A DNA stretch of 64,000 nucleotides. It comes from Opitutaceae bacterium. Its GTDB lineage: Bacteria; Verrucomicrobiota; Verrucomicrobiia; Opitutales; Opitutaceae. Positions within the stretch are counted from its first letter, which is position 1; each line of letters starts with the position of its first letter. Positions 45,210-54,690 of this stretch are shown one piece after another. The stretch is from positions 94,524 through 158,523 of the forward strand of contig PLXS01000002.1 in assembly GCA_003151515.1 (NCBI GenBank), given 5' to 3'. The notes under the pieces were generated by a model. The model was not told where the DNA came from. It did not search any database and was given only the letters and a program-made list of their open reading frames with translations. Made by a program: the position numbers and the translations under genes.

Positions 45210-46193
45210 TCAGCCGCCCTTGTCTATCGTCACTTCGCCCGCGCGGTACCCGCGCGTGCGCCCGTGCTCGTCGCGGAGGAGCAGCGAGCCCACGTCGTCG
45301 ACGCCGAGCACCCTGCCGCGCCGCGTGCGCCCCGCCCCGGACAGGGTGACCTCGCGCCCCCTCAAAACGTCGTATTTCTTCCAAAGCTCGGCGAAGCCGT
45401 CGACGTGCTCCCCTTCGGTGAACCGCTCGTAGGCCAGGAGGACGCGGCCTATGAGCGCCGCCGTCAGGCGGTTCAGGTCAATGGGGCCGCCGGCGAGCTC
45501 GGAGAGGGAGACCGCGCTCCTCGCGAGGTCGGCGGGCCACCCCGAGGCCGGGCTGTTGACGTTCAGACCCAGCCCGAAGACCAGGTCGCGGATCTGGTCC
45601 GCGTCGACGCGCGCCTCGGTCAGCATCCCGCCGGACTTGCGCCCGTCGAAGACGATGTCGTTGGGCCATTTGACGGCGGGCTCGACGGGGACGAACTTCG
45701 AGACGAGCTCGCAGATGGTGACGCCCATCCAGAGGGTGAACGTCTGCATGCGCTCGGGCGCTATCCTGGGCCGGAACGCGAAGCTCGAGTAGAGGTTGCC
45801 GTTCGCCGCGCTGTGCCAGGCGCGCCCGAACCGGCCCCTGCCCTTGGTCTGCATCCGGGCGAACACGGCGAAGGGGGCGGGCCTGCCGGCGGCCAGCTGG
45901 CGGGCGGCCTCGTCGTTCGTGCTGTCCGCCTGGTCCAGGATCTCAAAGGTGAACCCCTTGCGGCGCACGCGCAGCAGCGCCTCGATGAGGCCGCCGTGCA
46001 GGCCCTGGGGCCGCTTCGACAGCCTGTAGCCCTTGGCCGGCTGCGCCTCGAACGAGAATCCCTGCGCGCGCAGCTTCTCCATCTGATGCCAAACCGAGAC
46101 GCGGCTGACGCCGAGTTTTGAGGCGATCATCCCCCCCGAAACCCATCCCGGCTCGGCGGCAAGAAGCTCGCGCAGGATCAGGGTGTCGGTCAC
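45210..46193 (-). CDS. birA: Biotin-protein ligase / biotin operon repressor-like
   Basis: 327 aa. N-terminal winged helix-turn-helix (SGGMIASKLGVSRVSVWHQM), then the ligase domain with the biotinyl-AMP loop TKGRGRFGRAWHS, KWPNDIVFDGRKSGGMLTE, and the C-terminal SH3-like domain (GRVLGVDDVGSLLLRDEHG). It transfers biotin to acetyl-CoA carboxylase BCCP, and the HTH suggests it also represses biotin genes. Its ATG overlaps the stop of the upstream secreted-protein gene by 4 bp. Confidence 0.94.
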   Translation of the reverse strand: MTDTLILRELLAAEPGWVSGGMIASKLGVSRVSVWHQMEKLRAQGFSFEAQPAKGYRLSKRPQGLHGGLIEALLRVRRKGFTFEILDQADSTNDEAARQLAAGRPAPFAVFARMQTKGRGRFGRAWHSAANGNLYSSFAFRPRIAPERMQTFTLWMGVTICELVSKFVPVEPAVKWPNDIVFDGRKSGGMLTEARVDADQIRDLVFGLGLNVNSPASGWPADLARSAVSLSELAGGPIDLNRLTAALIGRVLLAYERFTEGEHVDGFAELWKKYDVLRGREVTLSGAGRTRRGRVLGVDDVGSLLLRDEHGRTRGYRAGEVTIDKGG

Positions 46194-46891
46194 TTACCCG
46201 CGCCCCCCAAAAGGCCTCCACCAACCGGCCCCCCAAGGTCGTCGGTGCGCATGAATGCGTCCTGGGTCGCACTGAGGATCGACTGGGCCTCGGCCGGGTC
46301 GCCGCCCTGCGCGAATGAGTAGGCCGTCTCGTTGAGATCCTCGATGTTCTTCTGCCTCATGTCGTCGTACATCATCTGCCGCGCAGGGCCCTCGTTTAGG
46401 CCGAGCACGTTGCCGACGTTTAATCCCGGATGGCTCTTGAACGAAAGGTCCAGCAGGCCGCTGTCCGTGAAGAGGTCGCGATCGCGGAACACCGGCGGCC
46501 GGCGCTCGTGGACGACGTACTTCGGCAGGCGGGGAATCTCGTTCTTCGGCTTGTCGATGTCGCGAAGGTCCTGGGGCTCGGCTGCCGTCTGCGGCGTGGG
46601 CGTGGGCGGGCTGTACTTGGGCAGCCCCTCCGTGAGGGCGGCGGCCACGGACGGCGAGACGGAGCGGGCCACCCCGTCGGAGTCCGTGGCGGGCTTCGCC
46701 ACGTACTCCGGGCGCTTGGGGGCAAGGACGATATTCGACGCGTCCTGCCCGTCGGCGCCGGCGAGGGGGGACGTGGCCGGGCCCGGGGCAGCCGGCGGGG
46801 GCACAGGGGTCGCGCTTTGGGCCGCCGCCAGGGTTGCCGAGGCGACGAAGGCGAGGAGCAGTTTATGTGCGCTTTTCAAGGTGCTCTTCAC
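46190..46891 (-). CDS. Secreted Pro-rich protein of unknown function
   Basis: 233 aa from GTG 46891 (KSTLKSAHKLLLAFVASATL, a good signal peptide cleaved after AAAQ). An upstream in-frame GTG at 46921 adds ten residues. After the signal comes a Pro/Ala-rich linker (to ~residue 110), then a conserved-looking helical part (SGLLDLSFKSHPGLNVGNVL; MMYDDMRQKNIEDLNETAYS) and a Gly-rich tail. No recognised domain. It is coupled by ATGA to birA and follows proA; the association with birA is likely positional only. Confidence 0.65.
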   Translation of the reverse strand: MKSTLKSAHKLLLAFVASATLAAAQSATPVPPPAAPGPATSPLAGADGQDASNIVLAPKRPEYVAKPATDSDGVARSVSPSVAAALTEGLPKYSPPTPTPQTAAEPQDLRDIDKPKNEIPRLPKYVVHERRPPVFRDRDLFTDSGLLDLSFKSHPGLNVGNVLGLNEGPARQMMYDDMRQKNIEDLNETAYSFAQGGDPAEAQSILSATQDAFMRTDDLGGPVGGGLLGGAGK

Positions 46892-46973
46892 GCAGAAACG
46901 TAGCGCAGGCGATGGTTCCACGCAACCCTATCCTTGGCGCGCCCCGCGGGGCCGGGACGCTCCCGCTGGCCGG

Positions 46974-48239
46974 TCACCGGACTTGGCCGGTTCCCGTTAC
47001 GAGCCACTTGTAGCTGCAGAGCTCGCGCACGCCCATTGGGCCGCGCGCGTGCAGCCTGTCGGTGCTTATGCCGATTTCGGCGCCGAATCCGAACTCGTAG
47101 CCGTCGTTGAACCGCGTGCTTGCGTTCCAGAAGACGGCGGCGCTGTCCACCGCGGCCAAGAACCGCGCGGCGGCGTCCCCGTCCGCCGTCACGATGGCGT
47201 CGCTGTGGGCCGAGCCGTCCCGGTTAATCGTGGCCACGGCCTCGTCGAGGGAGCCCACGACCCTCACGGCCATCACAAGGTCGAGGAATTCCGCCCTGAA
47301 GTCGGCCTGCTCGGCCGCCTCGTGGGCGACGCCGGCCTTGGCGAGGATGGCGGCCGAGGCCGCGTCGCAGCGCAGCCGCACCCCCTTCGCGGCCAGGGAC
47401 GCGCCGACGCGCGGCAGGAGGGCGCCGGCCGCGTCGGCATGGACGAGGAGCTGCTCCGCGGCGTTGCAGACGCCCGGGCGCTGGACCTTCGCGTTGACGG
47501 CGATCGACTCGGCCATTGCGGGATCGGCGGCCCTGTCCAGGTAGACGAAGCAGACACCGGTGTAATGCTTGATGACCGGGATCGTGCTGTTCTCCGTGAC
47601 GAACCGTATGAGGCCCTCGCCGCCGCGGGGGATGATGCAGTGGACGTGCGAGTCGAGCCGCAGCAGGACCTCGAGCGCCGCCCGCTCCCTCGTCGGAATG
47701 AGCTGCACGCTGTCGCGCGGAAGGCCCGCCGCGGCGAGTGACTCGGAAATGAGGGCCGCAAGCGCCGCGTTGGTCTCGAAGATCTCGCTGCCGCCCCGCA
47801 GTATGGCGGCGTTGCCGCTCTTCAGGCAGAGCACCGCGCAGTCGACCGTGACGTTCGGGCGCGCCTCGAAGATGACCCCGATCACGCCGATGGGGACGCG
47901 CACCTTCCTGATCCGAAGCCCGTTCGGGCGCGTCGACTCCTCGAGGACCTCGCCCAGCGGGTCCGGCAAGGCGGCCACCTGCCGCACTGACTCGGCCAGG
48001 TGTCTCAGGCGCTCCGGGTTGAGGGTCAGGCGGTCGCGCTCGGCGGCCGTGAGCGCCGCCCCGGCGGCCACGTCGCGCTGGTTTGCGGCCATGAGGGCGC
48101 CGTGCGAGCGCTCGATCCTGTCGGCTATCTGCATGATCGCCGCGGCGCGCGCGGCCGCGGGAGCCACGGCGAGCGCAAGCGACGCGGAGCGGGCGCGCTC
48201 GGCGATTGCGGTGACGAGGCTCTCGAGGTCCTGTGGCAC
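46974..48239 (-). CDS. proA: Gamma-glutamyl phosphate reductase
   Basis: Second step of proline synthesis: NADPH-dependent reduction of gamma-glutamyl phosphate to the semialdehyde. 421 aa with a GTG start. Motifs: VPIGVIGVIFEARPNVT, the SGNAAILRGGSE loop, the catalytic Cys in VQRPGVCNAAEQLLVH, and the C-terminal ARGPMGVRELCSYKW. Aldehyde-dehydrogenase superfamily, cytosolic. No proB adjoins it. It leads the minus-strand run that continues into the secreted protein, birA and the ABC genes after a 52-82 bp gap. Confidence 0.95.
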   Translation of the reverse strand: MPQDLESLVTAIAERARSASLALAVAPAAARAAAIMQIADRIERSHGALMAANQRDVAAGAALTAAERDRLTLNPERLRHLAESVRQVAALPDPLGEVLEESTRPNGLRIRKVRVPIGVIGVIFEARPNVTVDCAVLCLKSGNAAILRGGSEIFETNAALAALISESLAAAGLPRDSVQLIPTRERAALEVLLRLDSHVHCIIPRGGEGLIRFVTENSTIPVIKHYTGVCFVYLDRAADPAMAESIAVNAKVQRPGVCNAAEQLLVHADAAGALLPRVGASLAAKGVRLRCDAASAAILAKAGVAHEAAEQADFRAEFLDLVMAVRVVGSLDEAVATINRDGSAHSDAIVTADGDAAARFLAAVDSAAVFWNASTRFNDGYEFGFGAEIGISTDRLHARGPMGVRELCSYKWLVTGTGQVR

Positions 48240-48345
48240 GGTCTAGCCGCCCAGAATCGCCGGGGGGCAACGGCTCGGCAAAGAAAATCTTATGACGCGG
48301 GGCCGATCCTTGCCGGCCCGCCGGTATCGTGCTTCGATCCGGGGC

Positions 48346-49569
48346 ATGACCCCTCCGATCGACCGACGCGAGTTCCTCAAGGGCCTGTCCGCTGCTGCGG
48401 CCATGGGCCTTGTCAGCGGCGCCGCGGGCGCCGTTCCGTTCACCGGCCCCGCGCTGCCGGCGCCCTCCCATTCCAGGCTTCCGCGCTGGAGGGGCTTCAA
48501 CCTCCTGGAGAAGTTCATCGCCAGCGTGGAGAACGCGCCCTTTCGCGAGGAGGACTTTGCATGGATATCGCAGTGGGGCTTCAACTTTGTGCGCCTTCCG
48601 CTTTCCTACCGCTGCTGGTCGGGCCCCGAGAACTGGCGGGAGCTGCGCGAGCCGGTGCTCAGGGAGATTGACGACGCGGTCGAGATGGGGCGGCGCCACG
48701 GGGTCCACGTCTGCCTTAACTTCCACCGGGCGCCCGGCTATTCGGTGGACCGCTCGCTGAAGGAACCGTTCAACCTCTGGACCGACGCCGAGGCGCTGGA
48801 GGCGTGCACGTACCACTGGCGCCATTTCGCCGCGCGCTACAGGGATGTCCCGAACTCGGCCCTGAGCTTCGACCTGCTCAACGAGCCAGGTGAGAGGAAC
48901 CCGGCGACGGGCGAGCTCCTGGACGACGCCACGTATGCCAGGGTCGTTCGCGCCCTCGTGGAGGGCATCCGCTCCGAGAGCCCTCACCGCCTCATCATCG
49001 CGGACGGCCTGATGTGGGGAAACGTGCCGGTGCCGGCCCTGGCCGGACTGGGGATTGCGCAGAGCGGGCGCGGATACAGGCCGATGCAGGTCACCCACTG
49101 GAAAGCGGACTGGGTCAAGGGCTCCGACGCCTGGCCGCGCCCCCAGTGGCCGCTCGAGAACCCGCCGGCGGCGATTGATGCGGACAGGAAGCAGCTCGCG
49201 GCGCTTCGGCAGGTCTTCAGGGAGAACCCCATCTTCATGGGCTATGCCCGGGACGAGGACCTCATGCTGCCGTGGGGCCGCGAGCGATTCCGGCGCCAGC
49301 TGATCGCGCCCTGGAAGGAGCTCGAGCGCATGGGAGTCGGTGTCCACATTGGGGAGTTTGGAGCGCACAACATGACGCCGCACGACGTCGTGCTCGGCTG
49401 GATGGGAGACCTCCTCCCGTGCCTGGCCGAGGCGGGGTGGGGATGGGCCCTCTGGAACCTTCGGGGCTCGTTCGGGGTACTCGACAGCGAGCGCGCGGAC
49501 GTGCATTATGAGAACTTCCACGGCCACCAGCTCGACAAGAAGATGCTCGAGCTCCTTCGCAACTCCTAG
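48346..49569 (+). CDS. Tat-exported glycoside hydrolase family 5 (cellulase-like)
   Basis: 407 aa from ATG 48346. RR signal DRREFLKGLSAAAAMGLVSG, then a GH5 (beta/alpha)8 barrel: RGFNLLEKF, FNFVRLPLSYRCW, HVCLNFHRAPGYS, acid/base Glu in SFDLLNEPGE, WGWALWNLRGSFG, and nucleophile Glu in HIGEFGAHN. It probably acts on beta-1,4-linked glucan/mannan-type chains or oligosaccharides; specificity not determinable. The in-frame stretch from 48292 precedes the Tat motif and is not needed. It is followed 8 bp later by a kelch-repeat gene. Confidence 0.92.
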   Translation: MTPPIDRREFLKGLSAAAAMGLVSGAAGAVPFTGPALPAPSHSRLPRWRGFNLLEKFIASVENAPFREEDFAWISQWGFNFVRLPLSYRCWSGPENWRELREPVLREIDDAVEMGRRHGVHVCLNFHRAPGYSVDRSLKEPFNLWTDAEALEACTYHWRHFAARYRDVPNSALSFDLLNEPGERNPATGELLDDATYARVVRALVEGIRSESPHRLIIADGLMWGNVPVPALAGLGIAQSGRGYRPMQVTHWKADWVKGSDAWPRPQWPLENPPAAIDADRKQLAALRQVFRENPIFMGYARDEDLMLPWGRERFRRQLIAPWKELERMGVGVHIGEFGAHNMTPHDVVLGWMGDLLPCLAEAGWGWALWNLRGSFGVLDSERADVHYENFHGHQLDKKMLELLRNS

Positions 49570-49577
49570 GCACAGCC

Positions 49578-50555
49578 ATGCGACACCTCGTAATCACAGT
49601 CCTTTCCGCCGCCGCTATTGCCACTGCAGGCGTCCCCGGGGCGCAGGGCGCCCCCGCCCCGGCATCCAAGGCCCCCTTTGTCGAGACCGGCGAAGTCGAG
49701 CTTCCGGGCCCCCGCTTCGGAGCCGCCGCCGTGGCCGACAACGACGCAGTCTACATAATCGGGGGCAGGCAGGGCGGAAACCTGGGATGGCCCCTGGGCG
49801 ATATTCTGCGCTTCGACATCAAGACCCGCCAGGTCACCGTCCTCACCCAGGGCCTCATCCCGCGCGTGTATCCCGGCGCGGCCCTTGTGGGCCGGAAGAT
49901 CTACGTGATGGGCGGGATCGGCAAGATCGACAATTACTGGGCGGACGTTCAGGTCTTCGACATTGCGACCGGCCGCATCTCCGGGGGGCCGGCCCTGCCC
50001 ACCCCGCGCGCCTTCTTCGCGTCCGGGGTGATCGGCGATAGGATATATGTCGCCGGGGGGACCGTCACGAGGCACAGCAGGACCGACGAGGCCGACTGCC
50101 TTGATCTCGCGAGCGGCAAGTGGTCCAAGTGCGCCGCCATGCCGGTGGCGACGTCCGTGCACGGGGCCGTGGCCGGTGACCACCTGATTCTTCCGGGCGG
50201 ATTCGACCCGGAGGTGGGACGGGGATCGCAGGCACTCGCGGACGTCCAATCCTTCGATCCGGGAACCGGGACGTGGAGCACCATGGTGCCGCTCTGCATA
50301 CCCATGGACGCCAGCGCCGTAGCGGCGGCGGCCGGACGCCTGTTCATATTCGGGAACAACCACAGCCCGGCGCTGGTGGTGGTCTATGACATCGCGAGCG
50401 GAAAGTCCGAGGCCTATGACCTCGGCGAGGTGGTCGGGCGCAACGCGGCTGTGGCGGTGGTCGGCCGCACGATCTATCTGGTGGGGGGCAACAGCCCGTC
50501 AAGGGGGCGCCTTGCGGGCAACCGGATCGAGGTCTTCGAGGTTAGCCCCAATTGA
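49578..50555 (+). CDS. Secreted kelch-repeat beta-propeller protein
   Basis: 325 aa. Signal peptide (RHLVITVLSAAAIATAGVPG, cleaved near AQGA), then about six kelch repeats recognisable by GG pairs after a hydrophobic strand: VYIIGGRQGG, IYVMGGIGK, IYVAGGTVT, LILPGGFDP, LFIFGNNHS, IYLVGGNSP. Kelch propellers bind or isomerise sugars (for example N-acetylneuraminate epimerase NanM), or simply bind proteins; no catalytic inference is made here. Co-directional with and 8 bp from the GH5 gene, so probably part of the same carbohydrate unit. Confidence 0.88.
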   Translation: MRHLVITVLSAAAIATAGVPGAQGAPAPASKAPFVETGEVELPGPRFGAAAVADNDAVYIIGGRQGGNLGWPLGDILRFDIKTRQVTVLTQGLIPRVYPGAALVGRKIYVMGGIGKIDNYWADVQVFDIATGRISGGPALPTPRAFFASGVIGDRIYVAGGTVTRHSRTDEADCLDLASGKWSKCAAMPVATSVHGAVAGDHLILPGGFDPEVGRGSQALADVQSFDPGTGTWSTMVPLCIPMDASAVAAAAGRLFIFGNNHSPALVVVYDIASGKSEAYDLGEVVGRNAAVAVVGRTIYLVGGNSPSRGRLAGNRIEVFEVSPN

Positions 50556-50794
50556 GCGGATTGCCTTCGCGCGGCCGATTGGGCCCAAGCCCGGCCGCTG
50601 CGGCCCGGCCAGCGTTGCGCGGGGCTCCCGCAAGGACGCCCCGACAATCCTCGCTGGCGTGCCGAGGCAATAGGAGGCACTACTCTTCCCGCATGCATTC
50701 TCCGAATGCGCCCGCGCACGCGTCCCTCCCGGGCCGTGACCGGCAATCCTGACCAAGGCACCGCCCTAGCCACCTTGGGACAAACAAACCCGCC

Positions 50795-51499
50795 ATGAGC
50801 ACTGCGCCCACGACAAACCCCGCCTCCCCGGCCGTGCCGGGCACGCTCTATTTCGACATCGTCGCGGTGGCCTTCGTGTCCGTCTATCTGATATCGCAGG
50901 TCTCGAGCTCGAAGCTTTTTGCGATCGGCCCCGTGCAGCTGCCGGGGGCCGCGGTCGTCTTCCCGCTGTCGTACATATTCGGGGACATCCTGACCGAGGT
51001 CTACGGGTATGCCCGGACGCGAAGGGTGATCTGGGCGGGCTTCGGCGCCGCGGTCCTGATGGCCCTGGTCCTTTGGGTCGTGCAGGCCCTCCCGCCGGCG
51101 CCCGGCTGGCGGGACCAGGCGGCCTATGAGGCGATACTTGGCGTTGTGCCGCGGATGGTCCTGGGAAGCATCGTTGCCTACTGGGCCGGCGAATTCACCA
51201 ACTCCTACGTCATGGCGAAAATGAAGGTTCTCACCGGCGGAAGATACCTCTGGACGAGGACCGTGGGCTCGACCGTTGTCGGCCAGGCGGTGGACTCGGC
51301 CGTGTTCATCACCGTCGCGTTCGCCGGCAGGCTCCCTTGGGGCGCCTTGCTGCAGATCGCATCGACCCTCTACCTGTTCAAGGTCGCCTATGAGATCGTG
51401 GCGACTCCGATCACCTACGCCGTCGTGAAGTGGCTGAAGAGGGTCGAGCAGGTCGATGTATTCGACCGATCCACGGACTTCACCCCGTTTCGGTTCTAG
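50795..51499 (+). CDS. yhhQ: Queuosine precursor transporter (YhhQ/VUT family)
   Basis: 234 aa, about six membrane helices. LYFDIVAVAFVSVYLISQV, VFPLSYIFGDILTEVYGY and YKVAYEI-like FKVAYEIVATPITYAVVKWL are hallmarks of the YhhQ/DUF165 family, which imports preQ0/preQ1 or queuine. The next gene, queF, reduces preQ0, which supports the queuosine role. I looked for a preQ1 riboswitch in the 239-bp leader and did not find a convincing one. Confidence 0.93.
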   Translation: MSTAPTTNPASPAVPGTLYFDIVAVAFVSVYLISQVSSSKLFAIGPVQLPGAAVVFPLSYIFGDILTEVYGYARTRRVIWAGFGAAVLMALVLWVVQALPPAPGWRDQAAYEAILGVVPRMVLGSIVAYWAGEFTNSYVMAKMKVLTGGRYLWTRTVGSTVVGQAVDSAVFITVAFAGRLPWGALLQIASTLYLFKVAYEIVATPITYAVVKWLKRVEQVDVFDRSTDFTPFRF

Positions 51500-51541
51500 G
51501 CGTGCCGCCCCAATCCCCGTGCCGGGAGGCGCAGGCGCCTC

Positions 51542-51569
51542 TTGCGCGCGGGACGGGCCAGACTAGAAT
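51542..51569 (+). promoter_or_regulatory. Weak candidate promoter for queF
   Basis: TTGCGC (51542-51547) and TAGAAT (51564-51569) with a 16-bp spacer; the -10 hexamer matches five of six consensus positions, the -35 only three. It lies 17 bp before the queF ATG. A 6-bp GAGGCG/CGCCTC hairpin just upstream could be an attenuator or the end of the yhhQ message. Confidence 0.3.
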
Positions 51570-51585
51570 CCCTGCTCATTCAGCC

Positions 51586-51957
51586 ATGGTGAACCCCAAG
51601 ATCCTGCAGGTTTTCCCAAATCCCGCGCCGCGGCGCGACTACGTGATCGAGCACACCCATCACGAGTTCACCTCGATATGCCCGGTCACGGGGCACCCGG
51701 ACTTCGGCTCGATCACCGTGCGCTACGTCGCCGGCAGGAAGTGCGTCGAGCTCAAGTCGCTCAAGCTCTACCTCCACGCATTCCGCAACGAGGGCATCTA
51801 CTTTGAGGCGGTCACGAACAGGATCTGTGACGACCTCGGTGCGCTTCTCAGGCCGCGAAGCCTCACCGTCACCTCGGACTGGAAGGGCCGGGGCGGCATA
51901 ACCTCGGTCATCACGGCCTCGTGGGAACCGGGGAGGGCGGGGCGCCGCGGGGCCTAG
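51586..51957 (+). CDS. queF: NADPH-dependent 7-cyano-7-deazaguanine reductase
   Basis: Reduces preQ0 to preQ1 in queuosine biosynthesis; 123 aa, the short unimodular QueF type (T-fold). The catalytic Cys is in FTSICPVTGHPDFG; the substrate motif VELKSLKLYLHAFRNEGIYFE (shown in part: ELKSLKLYLHAFRNEG) is diagnostic. The start was set at the ATG giving VNPKILQVFPNP. Its stop codon shares the palindrome CTAG with the stop of the convergent MFS gene. Confidence 0.95.
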   Translation: MVNPKILQVFPNPAPRRDYVIEHTHHEFTSICPVTGHPDFGSITVRYVAGRKCVELKSLKLYLHAFRNEGIYFEAVTNRICDDLGALLRPRSLTVTSDWKGRGGITSVITASWEPGRAGRRGA

Positions 51958-53207
51958 CGCGCGGCGCTGCGGCCGTGGCGCCCAGGGCCCATCTGACCCA
52001 GGACCAGCGCGGCACCCACGGCCACGCTGCCGGCGAGGAAGTACAGGCCGGGTCCGTGGCTCCTCGTCGCGTCGTTTAGCGAGCCAACGATGTAGGGGCA
52101 GGCGAAGCCGCCGAGGTTCCCGATCGAGTTGATGAGCGCGATGCCGACCGCCGCGGCCACGCCGCCTAGCAGCGCGGCGGGGTAGATCCAGAAGAGCGGC
52201 AGTGCGCTCAGGATCCCGCTTGTCGCAAGAACGAGCCCCAGCACGGCCGCGGGGGCGCTGGTCCTCGCGGCGCCGATCAGCGCGAATCCGGCCGCGGCAG
52301 ACAGGAGGCAGAGCACGAGGTGCCAGTGGCGCTCGCCGGTACGGTCGGAGTGTGCTCCGACGATGACCGCCGCCGCGGCCGCCGCCGCGTAGGGAATTGC
52401 CGATAGCAGCCCGACGCTCGTCACGCTGCGGATGCCCGCGCTGCTGATGATCTGCGGCATCCAGAAGCTGACCCCGTAGAGCCCCACCATCATGAAGAAG
52501 TAGACGAGGCTCAGGATCCAGACCGTGGGGTGCGTGAACACCTGCCTGAGCGGCACGTGGACCTTGGCGGCGCCCTCCCTCGCCAGGGCCTCCTCGAGGA
52601 TCGCCCTATCCCGCGGCTCGAGCCAGCTGGCGCGCCCGATCGAATCGGGCAGCCACGCCAGTATGGCGAAGCCCAGGAGCAGCGTCGGCACGGCCTCCAG
52701 GACAAAGAGCCACTTCCAGCCCGAGAGGCCGCGTGCGCCCGACAGGGCGTTCATGATCCATCCCGATATCGGCCCGCCCACAACCCCCGACGCGGCTATC
52801 GCCGTGATCAGCCAGGCGGTGATCCGAGCCCGGGCCCTGGAGGGGAACCACTGCGTCAGGTAGAAGATCATGCCCGGGAAGAAGCCCGCCTCGGCGGCGC
52901 CGAGCAGGAACCGCGAAAGGTAGAACTGGCCCGGCGTCCTCACGAACATGGTCGCGGCGGACACCAGACTCCAGGTGATCATGATCCGGCCGATCCAAAG
53001 GCGCGCGCCCAGGCGGCTGAGCGCCGCGTTGCTGGGCACCTCGAGGAGGAGGTAGCCGATGAAGAAGATGCCGGCTCCAAGCCCGTAGACGGTGTCGCTG
53101 AAGCTGAGCTCCGAGACCATCTGCAGGCGGGCGAAGCCGACATTGACCCGGTTCAGGTAGGCCGCGACGTAGGCCGCGAAGAGCAGCGGCACGACCCTCA
53201 GGGCCAC
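51954..53207 (-). CDS. MFS transporter, anion:cation symporter (ACS)-like
   Basis: 417 aa, 12 membrane helices, GTG start. YLNRVNVGFARLQM after helix 1, the RFLLGAAEAGFFPGMIFYL stretch and the FWMPQII segment are typical of the ACS family (organic acids such as tartrate, hexuronates, galactonate). The sequence upstream in frame (AEISVADWVLYRR) looks coding-like but has no ATG/GTG/TTG start, so the true N-terminus may be slightly longer or use a rare start. Substrate unknown. Confidence 0.87.
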   Translation of the reverse strand: MALRVVPLLFAAYVAAYLNRVNVGFARLQMVSELSFSDTVYGLGAGIFFIGYLLLEVPSNAALSRLGARLWIGRIMITWSLVSAATMFVRTPGQFYLSRFLLGAAEAGFFPGMIFYLTQWFPSRARARITAWLITAIAASGVVGGPISGWIMNALSGARGLSGWKWLFVLEAVPTLLLGFAILAWLPDSIGRASWLEPRDRAILEEALAREGAAKVHVPLRQVFTHPTVWILSLVYFFMMVGLYGVSFWMPQIISSAGIRSVTSVGLLSAIPYAAAAAAAVIVGAHSDRTGERHWHLVLCLLSAAAGFALIGAARTSAPAAVLGLVLATSGILSALPLFWIYPAALLGGVAAAVGIALINSIGNLGGFACPYIVGSLNDATRSHGPGLYFLAGSVAVGAALVLGQMGPGRHGRSAAR

Positions 53208-53342
53208 GCGCCGGTACAGGACCCAGTCGGCGACTGAGATCTCGGCCGATGGGGCGCTGCCGGTGCTGGGGCTGGTCGGGGGAATCGGGCTTGGATAAGG
53301 GCTCGCCGGCGCGGAATCGACTCTATCCTTCGCGGGAGGCCC

Positions 53343-54689
53343 TTAGTCGAAGATCTTGCCCTTGTTGAACCGCCAGACGGAGAAGGACATGACGACGGCC
53401 GTCATGAGCGTGAGCCATCCCAGGGTCGGGAGCAGCTCGGCGAAGGAGGCGTGGGACCAGAGCACCTGGCTGAAACCCTCCATCGACCAGTACACGAGCG
53501 TCAGGCGGCTGAAGCGCTGGATGAATTCCGGCATGAAGCTCACCGGAAACCAGGCCCCGCCGATGGCGCACATGAGCAGGATGACGAACGTCGCGATCCC
53601 GCGCGCCGCTTCCGGCGTCGGGGAGATGGAGGCCACGAGCATTCCGAACGACGTGCATGCCGCCGCCGCGAACACGCAGACTACGACGAGGTGGCCTATC
53701 TGCGCGCCGACCTGGATCCCGTAGAGGAGCTCGCCCGCGAAGAACAGCACCACCAGCTGGATCAGGCCGAGGCAGACCCCGTAGAGGAACTTGCTCCAGA
53801 GGATGTCGCTCCGGGTCACCGGCCCGGAAAGCAGGCGCTGGAAGATGCCGCCCTGCTTCTCCCAGAAGAGCCCGGTTGCCGATGCCGTGACCGCGAAGAG
53901 CAGGAACTGCATCGCCCAGCCGCCCACCAGGAGCGTGGCGGCCGGCGACTTCACGTCGTTCCCCGCCACCTGGACCGCGTCGATCTTGAAGATGCTGGAG
54001 AGGGCGTCCGAGCCGCCCGCAGCCGGGGAGCCCTGCGCGGCGCCCGCGCGGCCCAGGCGTTCGATGCCGAACTGGCCGTCGGCCATGCGCGCCTTGATCT
54101 CGGCCTCGTTGCCGCCGAAGGCGCGCGCGATCGTGGAAGCCATCTCGGAGTTGAAGCGGTCGAGCCGCTCCGAGCCGACAAGGCTCTGCGCCCTCGCCTG
54201 GAGCGACTGGCCGAGGAGCTCGGGAACGTTGGTGAAAAGCGTCTTCTGCAGGATGCCCGTCACGAGCTGAGCCTCGATGTCGTTCCTCGGGTTGGAGTAT
54301 ATCTTCAGGTGGATCCCGAACGCATGGCCGGAGACAACGTCCTTGGGCACCACGACCGCGAACCTGAAGGCGTCGGCCCTCATCAGCGGGCGCAGGTCTC
54401 CTTCCTCGAGCGGGCGCCTGCTCTTGTCGCCGTTGACGAATTTGGTGACGACCTTGAAGGCCTTTTCGGAGCGCAGCGCGTCGACGAGCCTCGTGGCCGC
54501 GGGATTGTCGCTCTGGTTCACGACCGCGAGCGGGATCCCGGACGGGCCCGGGTCCGAGGAATTGACGTGGAAGACCAGCCCGAAGATGTAGATGAGGACG
54601 AACGGGATGACGAACGTCAGAAGCAGCGACACCCGGTCCTGGAGCAGGATGGCGAAGTCCTTCCTGAGGAGCACAAGTATCGCCCTCAT
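53343..54689 (-). CDS. ABC-2 type transporter permease with large extracytoplasmic loop
   Basis: 448 aa. An N-terminal helix (LLLTFVIPFVLIYIFGLVF), a ~210-residue extracytoplasmic loop, then five helices in the second half with the ABC-2 signature WEKQGGIFQRLLSGPVTRSD. This YhhJ/LinH-like arrangement is found in exporters of drugs or lipids. It starts 1 bp after the ATPase stop (TGA C ATG), so the two form one complex. No membrane-fusion protein gene is adjacent. Confidence 0.9.
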   Translation of the reverse strand: MRAILVLLRKDFAILLQDRVSLLLTFVIPFVLIYIFGLVFHVNSSDPGPSGIPLAVVNQSDNPAATRLVDALRSEKAFKVVTKFVNGDKSRRPLEEGDLRPLMRADAFRFAVVVPKDVVSGHAFGIHLKIYSNPRNDIEAQLVTGILQKTLFTNVPELLGQSLQARAQSLVGSERLDRFNSEMASTIARAFGGNEAEIKARMADGQFGIERLGRAGAAQGSPAAGGSDALSSIFKIDAVQVAGNDVKSPAATLLVGGWAMQFLLFAVTASATGLFWEKQGGIFQRLLSGPVTRSDILWSKFLYGVCLGLIQLVVLFFAGELLYGIQVGAQIGHLVVVCVFAAAACTSFGMLVASISPTPEAARGIATFVILLMCAIGGAWFPVSFMPEFIQRFSRLTLVYWSMEGFSQVLWSHASFAELLPTLGWLTLMTAVVMSFSVWRFNKGKIFD

Positions 54690-54690
54690 G

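Noticed and set aside
47224..49527. A 767-codon minus-strand frame spanning proA and the GH5 gene
   Set aside because: It crosses two well-supported genes in other frames or strands, with an Arg/Pro/Gly-rich product without motifs; a composition artefact.
50556..50794. Possible preQ1 riboswitch before yhhQ
   Set aside because: I searched for the short pseudoknot aptamer pattern near the start codon and saw none. The stretch has GC-rich hairpins but no recognisable aptamer core.
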